DNA from: Colius striatus
Taxonomy: Eukaryota > Chordata > Aves > Coliiformes > Coliidae
Direction of reading: 5' to 3'
Assembly (NCBI RefSeq): GCF_028858725.1
Contig: NC_084763.1
Span: 1-64,000, forward strand
Length of the DNA: 64,000 nt
Shown here: positions 12,601 through 23,599 of the stretch, piece by piece
Layout of the letters: every line of letters begins with the position of its first letter
How positions within the stretch are numbered: position 1 is the stretch's first letter
Made by a program: the position numbers and the translations under genes
The notes under the pieces: generated by a model
What the model was told of the DNA's origin: nothing
What the model saw: the letters and a program-made list of their open reading frames with translations, nothing else
Database searches by the model: none

Positions 12601-13440
12601 AAAAGCCCACACCCCAAAAAGCCCACACCCCAAAAAGCCCACACCCCAAAAAGCCCACACCCCAAAAAGCCCACACCCCAAAAAGGCCACTCACTCCACA
12701 AAACCCAAAAACCCCACTCGGTAAACAAAACCCCAAAGCCCATGTGCCAAAAGTAAAGTGACATACACTCAGTGCTCCTCCATCTGCTCTTGACTCTACA
12801 CCCCCGGGCAGAGGGGCTCTAAGGTAAACACACACACAAACACTGACACCACACAGAACACAGACGACACGACACAGAAGTGAGAAGACTCGGCGACACG
12901 ATGCCTGGACAGAGAATACCCTCAAGCACAGAGACCTACGGGGCTGTGACAAAGAAGCGAGGCTCCACGCCAGCCACGCAAAGAGGCTGAGGGAACAGCC
13001 CGGGATGAGAAGTAACTGTGAAGACTGGGATGATGGATGCGCAGGAAGCCTGATTGTGAGTCCTAGAGAATGCGGCGATGAAGGGAATGAGACCAAATCT
13101 CAGAACAGGGATGCCTACTGCGAAGAGCTGCTGACGCAGCCTGGAACATCGTACTGGAGAAAACAACTGACGGAGAACTTCAAGATGTGAAGCCGATCCA
13201 CAGTTTAAGTTCCTTATGCAAGAAAAGCGGCACCTGACCGGCACTGAATCGTGAGGTTTGTTCTTCGAGACCTCAGGGAAGGTGCTCAAGTCACGTGCCG
13301 TGGTCCTCAAGTGCAAAGAAGACTTTGAGATTCGAGGAAATCCTGAGATGGAAAGGACAGACAACACGACAACCCACACAGAAGCTGGAACCGCCCTGCC
13401 CGGCACATCCTGACTGCCTCTTAAAACCTAACCCTAACTA
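9650..13440. repeat. Macrosatellite units 1-3 (diverged subfamily)
   Basis: Three diverged tandem copies of the unit that continues in cleaner form to 18.96 kb. A shared landmark (CTCTGCCYGGYACATNCTG-like) sits at about 10,360, 11,653 and 13,393, giving steps of about 1.29 and 1.74 kb. Other shared blocks include a CA-rich stretch (ACACAGAACACAGACAACAC), GGGGCTGTGACAAAGAAGCG, and a block around CTTATGCAAGAAAAG. Internal small repeats include AAAACCCCTGAAAGCC at 12.15-12.33 kb and CCCACACCCCAAAAAG at 12.59-12.68 kb. Minus-strand frames of about 157 codons (11,194-11,667 and 12,936-13,406) stay open in parallel for about 100 codons, but the products match nothing I know. Confidence 0.75.
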
Positions 13441-15372
13441 TTTCCTTCCCTAAAGGAGGGGGTTCCCAAACAATCTCTCTCCACTGCTACCCTAAAAACC
13501 CCATCCTGCAATTCTCAACATCACCTCCCCCTCCTTGCCCCTGCCCGACCCTTTCGCTCAACTTAACTTGCGTGATGCTCTGAAGTCCATCTCTGTGGAA
13601 ATTACGTCGCTCCCTGAGGCCTTTCTTCGGGTGCCACGTTCTTCCTGGGGGTCGGCAACCTGATCAAAAGAAATCCCACAAATGGGGCAAATGGTGAGCA
13701 TCGCATCAGTCTACACCGATCTCCGCTCTGACAACCACTCCCTCCAAAGGCAGAGGTGTCCCGCTCACCCTGCTCCTTCCGGAGTCCGACACAGCTGTCG
13801 TCATCCCTTAGGCGCCGGAGATTCAAAGACAGAAAATAACTGTGGCGCTTCTTCGAATGCGCCGGCCCTCACACCCTCGTCGCTACCCGTCCGGCTCACT
13901 GCAAATGCTCTGAAGGCTGCCCTCATGGCCCCTGAAAAACAAGAAAAACAATTCACTGCCTTGCAGCAAGACAGCTTTAAACACCATCGGGGATCACACT
14001 TGCCTCACCTTTTCAGCCTCCTCCTCAGTGTGTGGCTTCACCCTTCCAGGCATCTTATGGCACCTGCGAAAAGATACAAACAAGAAACTAGAACACATGA
14101 TGAGATACTGAACAAAACCACAGGGATCCCCATCTCTGGCTCCTTTACCTTGGCCTCTAGCCCTCCACTGGGGTCATTCCATCCTGCTGCATCAGGCTGA
14201 GGGTCCTCCTGTGAGACACAAAAGAGGAAATCTGGTAACTTCATCACCGATGGCCCCTAAAAACAGCTGCTTTAGCCACCCATCTCTGCTGACCTGGCCG
14301 AGTCCTCTCCGATGCCCGTGTCCTGCCTCCCTCGTGCCTTCGAACCCTCAAAACAGAACGCAAAACACAGCATCATGTAGCGGTACATCTGCCCATCACA
14401 CTCTTGCCTCTCACCTCACATCATCGCTAACCTTCTCTCGGCGATCCGCTCCGTCCTCAGGTCGCTCTCTGGGATGCGGCTTGTGTCCCCTGCGTCTGCG
14501 AAGACAGATAGAAAACAAATCACCCAAGAGCCCAACCACAGACAAACAGTTCCAAAGCTCGACACTCTACAAAGCTGTTCAAAATTCAACTCCAGGCTGG
14601 CATTACAGTAAATCCCTAAAGCTGGGCCTCACGTCCACCGGGCAGAGCGGCTCCGAGCCCGACGCCCACGTGCTGAGACCGACACTGCACGGAAGATGGA
14701 CACTGACATACAAATAGGAGACGAGTCCCGGTGACAGAACAGCAAAATTGAAATGTCATTGAGCAAAAAGGCTCGTGGGGCTAAGATGCTGAAGCCAGGG
14801 GACCCTGGAGCAGCCCCACACACGGGCAAAGGTAATGGCCTGGGATGAGAAGTTCCTGTCCAGACAGATGATGGATGCATGAGAAGTCTGGCTTCAAGGC
14901 TGAGAAAGTCACAGATGAAGGGAACTAGACTCGGTCTGAAAAAGGATGACTCGAGAACGCAGCGGATAATGTCGTGGAATGGGACCGATAGAAAACTTCA
15001 AGATGTGAAACCGATCCATGGTTTCTGATGCCAGAAAAGCGGTGGCGGATCGCCACAGGAATGGTGAGAACGACGATGAGAGACGCCCGAGTCACGTGCC
15101 ATGCTCCTTGAACACAAGGAGGATTTCAGGACCTGAGGAAGTTCTGAGACACAGAAAACAGACTACAGGACAACACACACACAGAGGCTGCAGCCGCCCT
15201 GCCCGGCCTATGTTAGCTGTCTTCTAAAAGCTCACCCTAGCCCTTCCCTTTCCCAAAGCAGATGGTTCCCAAAGAGCCTCTCTCCTCTGCTCCCCTAGAA
15301 CCCCCACCTTACGATGTCCGACACGGTCTGCCCCTCGTCTCCCCCTCCCCGATCCCGTCCCTCAACTTAACT
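13441..15372. repeat. Macrosatellite unit 4 (first of three close copies)
   Basis: First copy of the roughly 1.79-kb subfamily. On the minus strand it carries exon-like blocks. The clearest is 14,149-14,208, exactly 60 nt, flanked by an acceptor (TCTCACAG) and a donor (GTAAAG), encoding EDPQPDAAGWNDPSGGLEAK. Further blocks lie near 14,011-14,067 (PHTEEEAEK end, donor GTGAGG), with others near 13,780-13,830 and 14,440-14,505. In this copy the 14.0-kb block has lost one base relative to the next copy. Blocks do not join into one open frame, so a protein is not claimed. Confidence 0.7.
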
Positions 15373-17160
15373 CTCGTATAGTCTAAAGCCCATCTTCGCT
15401 AAAACCAGGGTCTGCCTGCAGGCGCCACGCTCCTCTTGTGCATCTGCATAGAGAGAAAGAGACACCCCACAAATGGGGCAAGTGGTGAGCATTGGGGTGA
15501 CAGATGACAACCTCTGCTCTGACAACCATCCCCGATAGCCTGAGTGGTTCCGCTCACCGGTTCGTTCCAGAATCCGACGCCGCTGCTGTTGTCCCTTAGG
15601 CGTCTGAGACTCAAAGACAGAAAATAACCATGGCGCTTCTCCAAAAGCACCAGCCCTGACAGTCTCCTTGCTACCAGCCTGGCTCACCTCGAATGCTCTG
15701 GAGGCTGTCCTCACGGCCCCTGAAAAACAAGAAAAACAATTCACTGCCTTTCAGCAAGAGAGTTTTAAACACCATCAGGGATCACATCTGCCTCACCTTC
15801 TCAGCCTCCTCCTCAGTGTGTGGCTTCACTCCTTCCAGGCATCTTATGGCATCTGCAAAAAACACAAATAAGAAACTAAAACACATAATGAGATACTGAA
15901 CAAACCCACAGGGATCCCCATCTCTGGCTCCTTTACCTTGGCCTCTAGCCCTCCACGTGGGTCATTCCATCCTGCTGCGTCAGGCTCGGGGACCTCCTGC
16001 GAGATACAAATGAGGAAATCTTGTAACTTCATCACCCATGGCCCCTGAAAACAGCAGCTTTAGACCCCTGGTCTCTGCTCACCTGGCCGAGTCCTCTCCA
16101 GTGCCAATGATCTGGCTCCATCATGCCTTCGAACCTTCAAAACAGAACACAAACACAGCATCATGTAGCAGTACATCTGCCCATCCCCATTTTCTTGCTC
16201 TCCCCATGCCATCACCCACTTTCTCTCGGCGATCCGCTCGATCCCCAGGTCACTCTCTGGAGTACAGCTTTTTTCTCTGCGTCTGCGAAAACAGATAGAA
16301 AACAAATCACCCAAGAGCCCAACCACAGACCAACAGTTCCAAAGCTCGACACTCTACAAAGCTGTTCAGAATTCAACTCCAGGCTGACATTACAGCAAAT
16401 CCCTAAAGCTGGGCCTCACGTCCACCGGGCAGAGCGGCTCCGAGCCCGACGCCCACGTGCTGAGACCGACACTGCAGGGAACGTGGACACTGACATACAA
16501 CTAGGAGACCAGTCCGGGTGACAGAACGCCAAAATGGAAATGCCATTGAGCAAAAAGGCCCGTGGGGCTAAGATGCTGAAGCCAGAGGATCCTGGATCAG
16601 CCCCACACACGGGCAAAGGTAATGGCCTGGGATGAGAAGTTCCTGTCCAGACAGATGATGGATGCATGAGAAGTCTGGCTTCAAGGCTGAGAAAGTCACA
16701 GATGAAGGGAACTAGACTCGGTCTGAAAAAGGATGACTCGAGAACGCAGCGGCTGATGTCGTGGAACGGGACCGATAGAAAACTTCAAGATTTGAAACCG
16801 AGATCCATGGTTTCTGATGCCAGAAAAGCGGTGGCGGATCGCCACAGGAATGGTGAGAACGATGATGAGAGACGCCCGAGTCACGTGCCATGCTCCTTGA
16901 ACACAAGGAGGATTTCAGGACCTGAGGAAGTTCTGAGACACAGAAAACAGACTACAGGACAACACACACAGAGGCTGCAGCCGCCCTGCCCGGCCTATGT
17001 TAGCTGTCTCCTAAAAGCTCACCCTAGCCCTTCCCTTTCCCCAAAGCAGATGGTTCCCAAAGAGCCTCTCTCCTCTGCTCCCCTAGAACCCCCACCTTAC
17101 GATGTCCGACACGGTCTGCCCCTCGTCTCCCCCTCCCCGATCCCATCCCTCAACTTAACT
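15373..17160. repeat. Macrosatellite unit 5 (1.79 kb)
   Basis: Second close copy; sequence such as CTCGTATAGTCTAAAGCCCA recurs 1,788 bp later. The 60-nt exon-like block is at 15,937-15,996 on the minus strand, encoding EVPEPDAAGWNDPRGGLEAK between CTCGCAG and GTAAAG. Another block, 15,797-15,852, has a CAG acceptor and a GTGAGG donor. Short blocks at about 15,687-15,720 and 15,562-15,609 also have AG/GT edges. Joining the 60-nt block to the next in the only open phase meets a TAA, so this is either non-coding, decayed, or alternatively joined. Confidence 0.7.
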
Positions 17161-18960
17161 CTCGTATAGTCTAAAGCCCATCTTCGCTACAACCAGGGTC
17201 TGCCTGCGGGCGCCACGCTCCTCTTGGGCATCTGCAAAGATATAAAAAGAAACCCCACAAATGGGGCAAGTGGCAAGCATTGGAGGTGACAGATGTCAAC
17301 CTCCGCTCTGACAGTCATCCCTGATAGCCCAAGAGGTTTGCTTACCTGTTTGTTCCACAGTCCAATGCTGCTGCTGTCATACCTTAGGCGTCTGAGACTC
17401 AAAGAAAATAACTGTGGCGCTTCTCCAAAAGCACCGGCCCCGACACCCTCCTCGCAACCGGCCTGGCTCACCTCGAAAGCTCCGGAGGCTGTCCTCACGG
17501 CCCCTGAAAAACAAGGAAAATGCTTCACTGCTTTGCAGCAGGAGAGTTTTAAACACCAACGGGGATCACATCTGCCTCACCTTTTCAGCCTCCTCCTCAG
17601 TGTGTGGCTTCACCTCTCCGAGGCATCTTATAGCATCTGCAAGAAACACAAATAAGAAACTAAAACACATAACGAGATACTGAACAAACCCACAGGGATC
17701 CCCATCTCTGGCTCCTTTACCTTGGCCTCTAGCCCTCCACGTGGGTCATTCCATCCTGCTGCGTCAGGCTCGGGGACCTCCTGCGAGATACAAATGAGGA
17801 AATCTTGTAACTTCATCACCCATGGCCCCTGAAAACAGCAGCTTTAGACCCCTGGTCTCTGCTCACCTGGCCGAGTCCTCTCCGGTGCCAATTACCTGGC
17901 TCCCTCGTGCCTTCGAACCCTCAAAACAGAACACAAACACAGCATTATGTAGCGGTACATCTGCCCATCCCCATTTTCTTGCTCTCCCCATGCCATCGCC
18001 CACTTTCTCTCGGTGATCCGCTCGATCCTCAGGTCACTCTCTGGAGTACAGCTTTTTTCTCTGCGTCTGCGAAAACAGATAGAAAACAAATCACCCAAGA
18101 GCCCAACCACAGACAAACAGTTCCAAAGCTCGACACTCTACAAAGCTGTTCAGAACTCAACTCCAGGCTGGCATTACAGCAAATCCCTAATGCTGGGCCC
18201 CACGTCCCCTGGGCAGAGCGGCTCCGAGCCCGACGCCCAGGTGCTGAGACCGACACTGCAGGGAACGTGGATGCTGACACAGAAATAGGAGACGAGTCCC
18301 GGTGACAGAACACCGAAATGGAAATGCCATTGAGCAAAAAGGCCAGTGGGACTGCGATGGTAAAGTGAGGAGGTTCTAGGGCAGCCGCACGCAGAGGCAA
18401 AAGCAACAGCCAGGGATGACAAGTTCCTGTCCAGACAGATGATAAATGCACGAGAAGTGTGGCTTCGAGACTGAAGAACGAGAAGATGAAGGGAACTAGA
18501 CTGAAAAAGGATGATTCGGAAGCGCAGTGGCTGATGCTGTGGAATGGGACCAAAAGAAAACTTCAAGAGACAAAAATCAACCCGAAGTTTAAGCTTCTAA
18601 TGCAAGAAAAGCAGCTCCAGATCGGCACCAGAATGCTGAGAATCATCCTTTGAGACAGTAGCAATGATATCTGAGCCTTGAGCACAAAAAGGATTAGGGG
18701 ACTCGAGAAAGTCCCAAGACACAGAAGACAGACTCTGGTATATGACACACAGAGGCTGGAGCCACCCGGCCCGGTGTACACTGGCTACCTGCTAAAAGTT
18801 GACCCTCTCCCCTTCCTTGCCCAGAGGAGATGGCTCCCAAATGGCCGCTCCCCTCTGCTCCCTTTAAACCCCAAACCTGCAATCCCCAACCCCACCTCCC
18901 CCTCCCTATACTTTGCTTTCACAGGGCCAAAGGGTCGATTCTGACCACGTCAGCTGACGT
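17161..18960. repeat. Macrosatellite unit 6 (1.79 kb)
   Basis: Third close copy. The 60-nt block is at 17,721-17,780 with the same acceptor and donor as unit 5. The downstream half (18.2-18.95 kb) is more diverged and ends near CACGTCAGCTGACGTG, after which the sequence becomes single-copy. The offset to unit 5 is 1,784 bp across the 60-nt block. Confidence 0.7.
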
Positions 18961-19483
18961 GTTCCTGCAGTCACCGGCTCCCTCTTAGACATCTAAAAAA
19001 AGACACAAACCGCAGACAGAACCCATGGGCCGCATCTCTGGAGCCGGCCCCTCCTACCGCACATCCTCTGGGAATGGCTGTGGCTGTCCATTCACCTCCT
19101 TCCACACCCAGACCCTGTGACCTCCCTTCCCTTGCTGCACTTGGGCCCCCACACTTGAAAAGCGTTTTTCCTCCTCTGATCTCTCAGGAAAAAAAACCCG
19201 CTCCTGCGTGACACCCCTGTCCTTGGAAGTCACAGCCCGGAACTCTGTTATTCTGACTGGAGTCTGTGGGTGCTTCTCATCTTCCATCTTCCCCTGGACT
19301 CTGAGTCTTGCTCAGAAGGCACTAAGTAAATGAATTTCTGACGTCGATTCATCTCTGAGGAGTCTTCTGCAAGCTGCTGAAGAAGTTCTGAGTGTGACAG
19401 AGGGTTCTGGGCAATGTGAAAAAGACAAGAGCTGTTCTCCTGTATACTGACAGGTGCTCTACGTTCCCTGCTGGCTGCTTTCA
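18961..19483. other. Single-copy-looking region, no gene recognised
   Basis: Mixed-composition DNA after the macrosatellite. Minus-strand frames of about 77 codons (19,054-19,287 and 19,248-19,484) overlap and match no family I recognise. No repeats are evident. Confidence 0.4.
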
Positions 19484-19546
19484 CAGAATCATGAGGGTCG
19501 GAAGAGACCTCAAAAAATCACGTAGTCCGGCTCCCTGACAGAGCGG
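19484..19546 (-). mobile_element. CR1-like LINE 3' tail fragment
   Basis: CACAGAATCATGAGGGTCGG followed by AAGAGACCTCAAAAAATCA resembles the reverse complement of the conserved CR1 3' end (AGAATCA...GGTTGGAAGAGACCTC). Only about 60 bases are recognisable, so it is an old truncated insertion on the minus strand. Confidence 0.75.
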
Positions 19547-20905
19547 GAACTCCTACAGTAGGTCACAAAAACGCAGACACGTGCATAGGAGATACATACC
19601 GTAACGCTGTTGAGATTATTTTACCTTCCATCCCGCTAAAGAGATTGATATCAGCAACTTCTACATCTTAAAACAAAAGGGTTGAAAAGGATAAAGTATT
19701 GCATTCAGTCACGTCAATCTTTGAGAAAATGGGACACGCCTGAAAAAAAAAGAGAAAGCATTTTGTTAAATTCTCTCAATACCTCCAAATGGGAAATGCA
19801 AAATTACTGACCTGAAAAACATCCATTGAACTGTACATTCTAATAAACGCTTGACTTCGAGCAGTCCTGAAGGTTGGCTCTCAGTCAGTCATCTTTGCTC
19901 ATTTTAAGAGCAAAATGCATCTGCTCTGAATAGCTTAACCTCAGTTTGCATTCTAACTGAAAAACTAGCAGATAATTTACTCTATAGCAGCCCAAGAGCC
20001 CAATGAGCTCTCTTGCCAGGGCCTGTGGCTCTTATACACCAGGTCCCTCCCACTGCTCTCAGTGCTGACACCTGGGAAAGGGGAGGGGAGACTGCAGGGA
20101 GTCATAAAAGCTTCCAGGTGAAGAAGGCCTAGGTTTCTAGTGTGTAGAGTGCTGGATAGAAGAAGCTGTTCTGCCTGAAAATTATGATAGTATTTTTATA
20201 GCACCAATATGCCTCCACTGTCAGCGCTGTGACCGGGTAAGGACTGAAACTTAGCTGTCTAGGAGTAGCTGTCAAGGTAGAAAAGAAACAGCTGTTATAC
20301 TAAACTGTAGGGAAGTAGGTTGTTTTGGTTTATTACAATTAAAAATTAACATAGAAAACTGAAGTGCTAGAGGCCACAAAAGAGGAAGGAAGCCTTACTG
20401 CACACCAGATTGCCATGATGTTCTTTCTGGGCTCTGTAGAGCCTGGTAGGATCTCTCTGCCTTTCATGGTGCCTTGTGGCTTTTTCTGAGAATACTGTGC
20501 TGCAAGCCTGATTGGGGCCACAAAGCCCCATCAGTTCCCCCAAACCTCAGTGAGGATGTTGAAAATTGAATGGAGACTGTGAGACACCAATTTGCACCAC
20601 AGAAACTACAATAGGGGCAAGAAACAAATGAAATGGAGACATAAAAATCTCCACTGGAGATAGCACCGAGCTGTTACAAACATTTAAAAACAGATAGTAA
20701 AAAAAAGGGTTAGCATAAAAATTGCAAATCAACAAGACAGAGAAGTTCATGGGAAAACATAAAATAGAAGAACAGCAGCCAAATGAACAATGACATTCTA
20801 ACAGAATTCTAAACTGCCCAGCCAAAGGAGCAATAGACTCTGCCCTGCAGCATGGACCTGTTCGGGCAGTGGCAGGGGCTGAGGGGGAGCTCGGGTTGGG
20901 ATTTG
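19547..20905. other. Single-copy-looking AT-richer region, no gene recognised
   Basis: Normal-complexity DNA, less GC-rich than its surroundings. A minus-strand frame of 92 codons (20,547-20,825) is hydrophobic and Phe/Cys-rich, but has no supporting context and is probably chance. No RNA gene or clear mobile element is seen. Confidence 0.4.
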
Positions 20906-20906
20906 T

Positions 20907-20957
20907 TTCCTTTTTCTTTTTTTTTTTTTTTTTTTTTTTAGATTTTTTGCTCCTTTT
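20907..20957. repeat. Poly-T/pyrimidine tract
   Basis: A run of about 26 T bases with a few C and A interruptions, continuing into TTTTTTGCTCCTTTTTTCC. It could be the A tail of an old minus-strand retrocopy, but no body was identified. Confidence 0.7.
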
Positions 20958-21023
20958 TTCCTACTTTGGTAGGAACTGTCCTTGTAGCGCGTGTTCTGGG
21001 GGCTGACGAGCACTAGTGGTCCT

Positions 21024-21243
21024 TGGAGGACTTCCGGCGCATGGAGTGCACCTGCTGGAAAACTGATAGTCGCTTCCGGGGTCTGGAGGACTTCCGCAAC
21101 GTAAACCGTCACTTCCGGAGGACGGAGGGTCGCTTCCGGGCGCTAGGAGGGTCTTTCGGCCCGTAGAGTGTGACTTCCGGAGGACTGACAGTCGCTTACA
21201 CGCTCCGGAGGACTTCCGGACCATACGATGGTGGTTCGGAGGA
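21024..21243. promoter_or_regulatory. 60/61-bp tandem array of ETS-type CTTCCGG motifs
   Basis: Four units begin GGAGGAC/GGAGGGT at 21,025, 21,085, 21,146 and 21,207. Perfect CTTCCGG occurs six times (about 21,031, 21,072, 21,112, 21,132, 21,174 and 21,212), plus one CTTCCGC at 21,091. CCGGAAG is the core site of ETS factors such as GABPA and ELK, normally one or two per housekeeping promoter. The array lies just upstream of the CpG-rich block at 21.4 kb. That it works as an enhancer or promoter is inference. Confidence 0.65.
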
Positions 21244-21404
21244 CTGAGCTATCTCTCTAAATTGTACTCAAATTCGCTCCTTTTAACCCTAAATTTACGC
21301 TCTGTCTGCTAGTGCGTATACAATTAAACCAAATGCCATTGCTAATAGAGCTGTAACCCTAATAATTTACGAAATATAGCTGAAAAGATCCCTGCTGCTG
21401 GTGT

Positions 21405-21690
21405 TACAGGCGCCGCTGCGCATGCGCAGCTGCAGCGCTGTCACGGGCGTCACTGCGCATGCGCGTGTCTCGGGTCGCAGGACCGCAGTTTGTCCACATG
21501 GCGGCGGTACCGAGCACCAGCTATTACCGGGCGCGGCCGTTCCGGCTCTTCGCCACGGGATGGCGCTACCGGCTATCGGCCATCGACAGGGGCTGCGGTA
21601 CCGGCTTTTCGCCACGGAGCGAAGGCACCGGGTAAATTGTCAGGGTCGACGCTGCAGCGCGCGGCTGCGGAGCTGCACTAACGGGCCGTA
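21405..21690. promoter_or_regulatory. CpG-rich promoter-like block with NRF1 and YY1 motifs
   Basis: Two near-perfect NRF1-type sites (CTGCGCATGCGCAG at 21,416 and CTGCGCATGCGCGT at 21,453) and a YY1-type ATGGCGGC at 21,498 sit in a CpG-rich stretch flanked by AT-rich DNA. A 59-bp internal duplication repeats CCGGCTYTTCGCCACGG at about 21,542 and 21,601. Short plus-strand frames start at ATGs near 21,490 and 21,497, but their products are not recognised. Together with the ETS array this resembles a TATA-less housekeeping promoter whose gene is not identified. Direction is unknown. Confidence 0.6.
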
Positions 21691-22100
21691 AGGCGGGCAC
21701 TCTGTCAAAGCCCTGGAGGTGGTGGGGCGGTGCATCTTCAGTTACATTACCCACAATAATTGTTAGAAGGCAAGGCAATTTTGGTAGAAAATAAGTCCCC
21801 CTGTGTTCCAGCTTGTCATGGGGTGTCAGAGGGGCCGGGGGCGGCTGGGCTTAGACTCTGACTGATATCCACATCAATCTTGACAATCGATACTGCAGGA
21901 CAACTATAATCCAGTGAACAGAACACGAGTAGTCAAAAGCCAAATTACAACTAATGTTAACATACCAAAGACAGTTCTGTATACTGCAGAACTCACCGGC
22001 TGATACTAGAGCTGCCAGAATGTTCTGAACTTAGCAGCCAGCTTATTGTAAAAGGGATTCAAATTCCTGTTGTATGGAACCAAGTATATTCCCAAATGCC
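21691..22100. other. No feature recognised
   Basis: Single-copy-looking DNA between the CpG-rich block and an LTR-like remnant. No credible reading frame, RNA gene or repeat was seen. Confidence 0.4.
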
Positions 22101-22300
22101 AATACCAAATAAAGACTCGGTAACAACAGAGCTGTTATGAAGCAGGTATTCTTTAATGTGGCGCCGGATGCTCGGAGGATCCTTCCGCCAAACGTGCGTG
22201 CGGAAAGACTGAACTATGCTTCTTTTATATGTCAAAACGTGAACATTCGACACTTTTCAAGGGGTTATTTGCTATAAACGTGCCTATTTAAACATCTTTA
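22101..22300. mobile_element. Possible old LTR remnant
   Basis: AATAAAGACTCGGTAACAAC, then TTCTTTAATGTGGCGCCGGA and TGCTCGGAGGATCCTTCCGC, has the look of avian retroviral LTR ends (polyadenylation word, GGCGCCGG box). No paired LTR, primer site or coding remains could be shown, so this is a weak call. Confidence 0.3.
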
Positions 22301-22735
22301 CAGTTCATCACTTCACAGGAATTGCATCTATTTCACATTTTTGCAGTCGCTGCGGTGGTCACTTGCTTCCTCTAGGGGGTCCTTCTGATGGTCTTCCTCA
22401 GTTATCTGCTGGATGAACTCCTGGATTCTGCTCGCTTCGGCACTGGCACTCCTTTTGTTATCATCACCCGGTTATCTTTCTCTTCCCCTTGCTGGTGGCT
22501 GTCTCTGCAAAAATGCCTCGTGGTCCATCACTATTTACGACTTCTTAGATTAGGGAAGAAAGAGTTAGTTTGGAGAAGTATCTGAGGGTCAGTAGATGCA
22601 TTTGTTTTTCACCTTGATTCTTCTACAGACTGAGCATATGGTTGCCATGAAAGTCAGTAGTTTTAAACATTTGTTCACTTGGTAACGCTCATTTAGCAGC
22701 TTCAATATAAATAATGAAAAAAATTAGGAGTGGCA
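22301..22735. other. No feature recognised
   Basis: Mixed-composition DNA. A 65-codon plus-strand frame (22,388-22,585) has no recognisable domain and is probably chance. Confidence 0.4.
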
Positions 22736-22736
22736 A

Positions 22737-23009
22737 ATGGAACAAAAGCAGGCACAGAAGGAACAAATAAAATCAGTGGATATTAGGCAAATAAAGGGAA
22801 AAGGTTACGAAATGGGATCAGAAACTAAAATGGATCTAGAAAGAAAAAAAACAAGGAAAGGCAAGGGAAAAGGAAAACAAATAGAGCAAAGACAGCAAAT
22901 GGATACAAGGCAACAGACAAATTTAAAGGCAAAGATGACTAAGGAAATAATAAAAACATTGAAAATTAGAATCGGTGAACTACAATGGATACGCAGAACA
23001 GAAATCTAA
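22737..23009 (+). other. A-rich stretch with a Lys/Gln-rich open frame
   Basis: A 90-codon open frame rich in Lys, Gln, Glu and Arg follows from A-rich low-complexity DNA. There is no domain, splice signal or homology I recognise, and the plus-strand AT skew explains the absence of stops. Treated as non-coding. Confidence 0.3.
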
Positions 23010-23599
23010 GCAGCCCGGGTTCCGTTCTTTGGGAACAGAAGGCCGGGGCTTCAGCGCCGCAGCACTTCACCCTCTCGCCCAGACCCAACCGCAGGCGCTC
23101 ACCCCAAGCCCGGCAGCTGGAAACGTGGCCCGAGGCACAAAGGAGATGGCAAATGGTTGTGCCTTTACGTCCGGCAGAAATGCCAGTGGTGAGTCTGCTC
23201 TGAGGCCCCGTGCCCTTTATATATAAAATAAACTGAGAGATTTGTCTATTGCAACACTTCGCACCCTTGTCTATAGTTTAAGTAATTCTTTTCAACTCCC
23301 CCTGCATAACATGCTTTAGTTTCCGTGCTTTTAGTCTGTACCACCTGTGTTGCAGTGGAGCTATGTCCCAAATAGGATAGAATGACAGAACAGAATTAGG
23401 GCCTGCGAGAATCCCTTCTCAAAAATGTCTCTGGTCACAAAGCAAATTGTTTACTGTAAGCTCCTGACAAGTTGGTTGGGGAGTCGAGTGCTGAATTACT
23501 TTATTTTCCCCACAACAATCAACAATAGAAAGTGGGAGAAGCAAAGAAAAGAATGAGAGGGAGACAAAGAGGGAAAAGGTACGATAGTCACCACCACCT
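23010..23599. other. Possible retroelement remnant (TATA and AATAAA close together)
   Basis: GCCCTTTATATATAAAATAA at about 23,212 combines a TATA-like word with an adjacent AATAAA, as in compact LTR promoters. The preceding 150 bases are GC-rich. No coding remains or terminal repeats were confirmed. From about 23,590 the sequence passes into the minisatellite. Confidence 0.25.

Noticed and set aside
13427-13440. CCTAACCCTAACTA as an interstitial telomere relic
   Set aside because: The matching position in the neighbouring units reads AAAAGCTCACCCTAGCCC, so it arose by point changes in the macrosatellite and not from telomere insertion.
15367-15744. 125-codon minus-strand frame in macrosatellite unit 5 as a single-exon gene
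   Set aside because: It reads through clear acceptor and donor sites of short exon-like blocks, and the equivalent frames in units 4 and 6 are broken, so continuous translation is unlikely.
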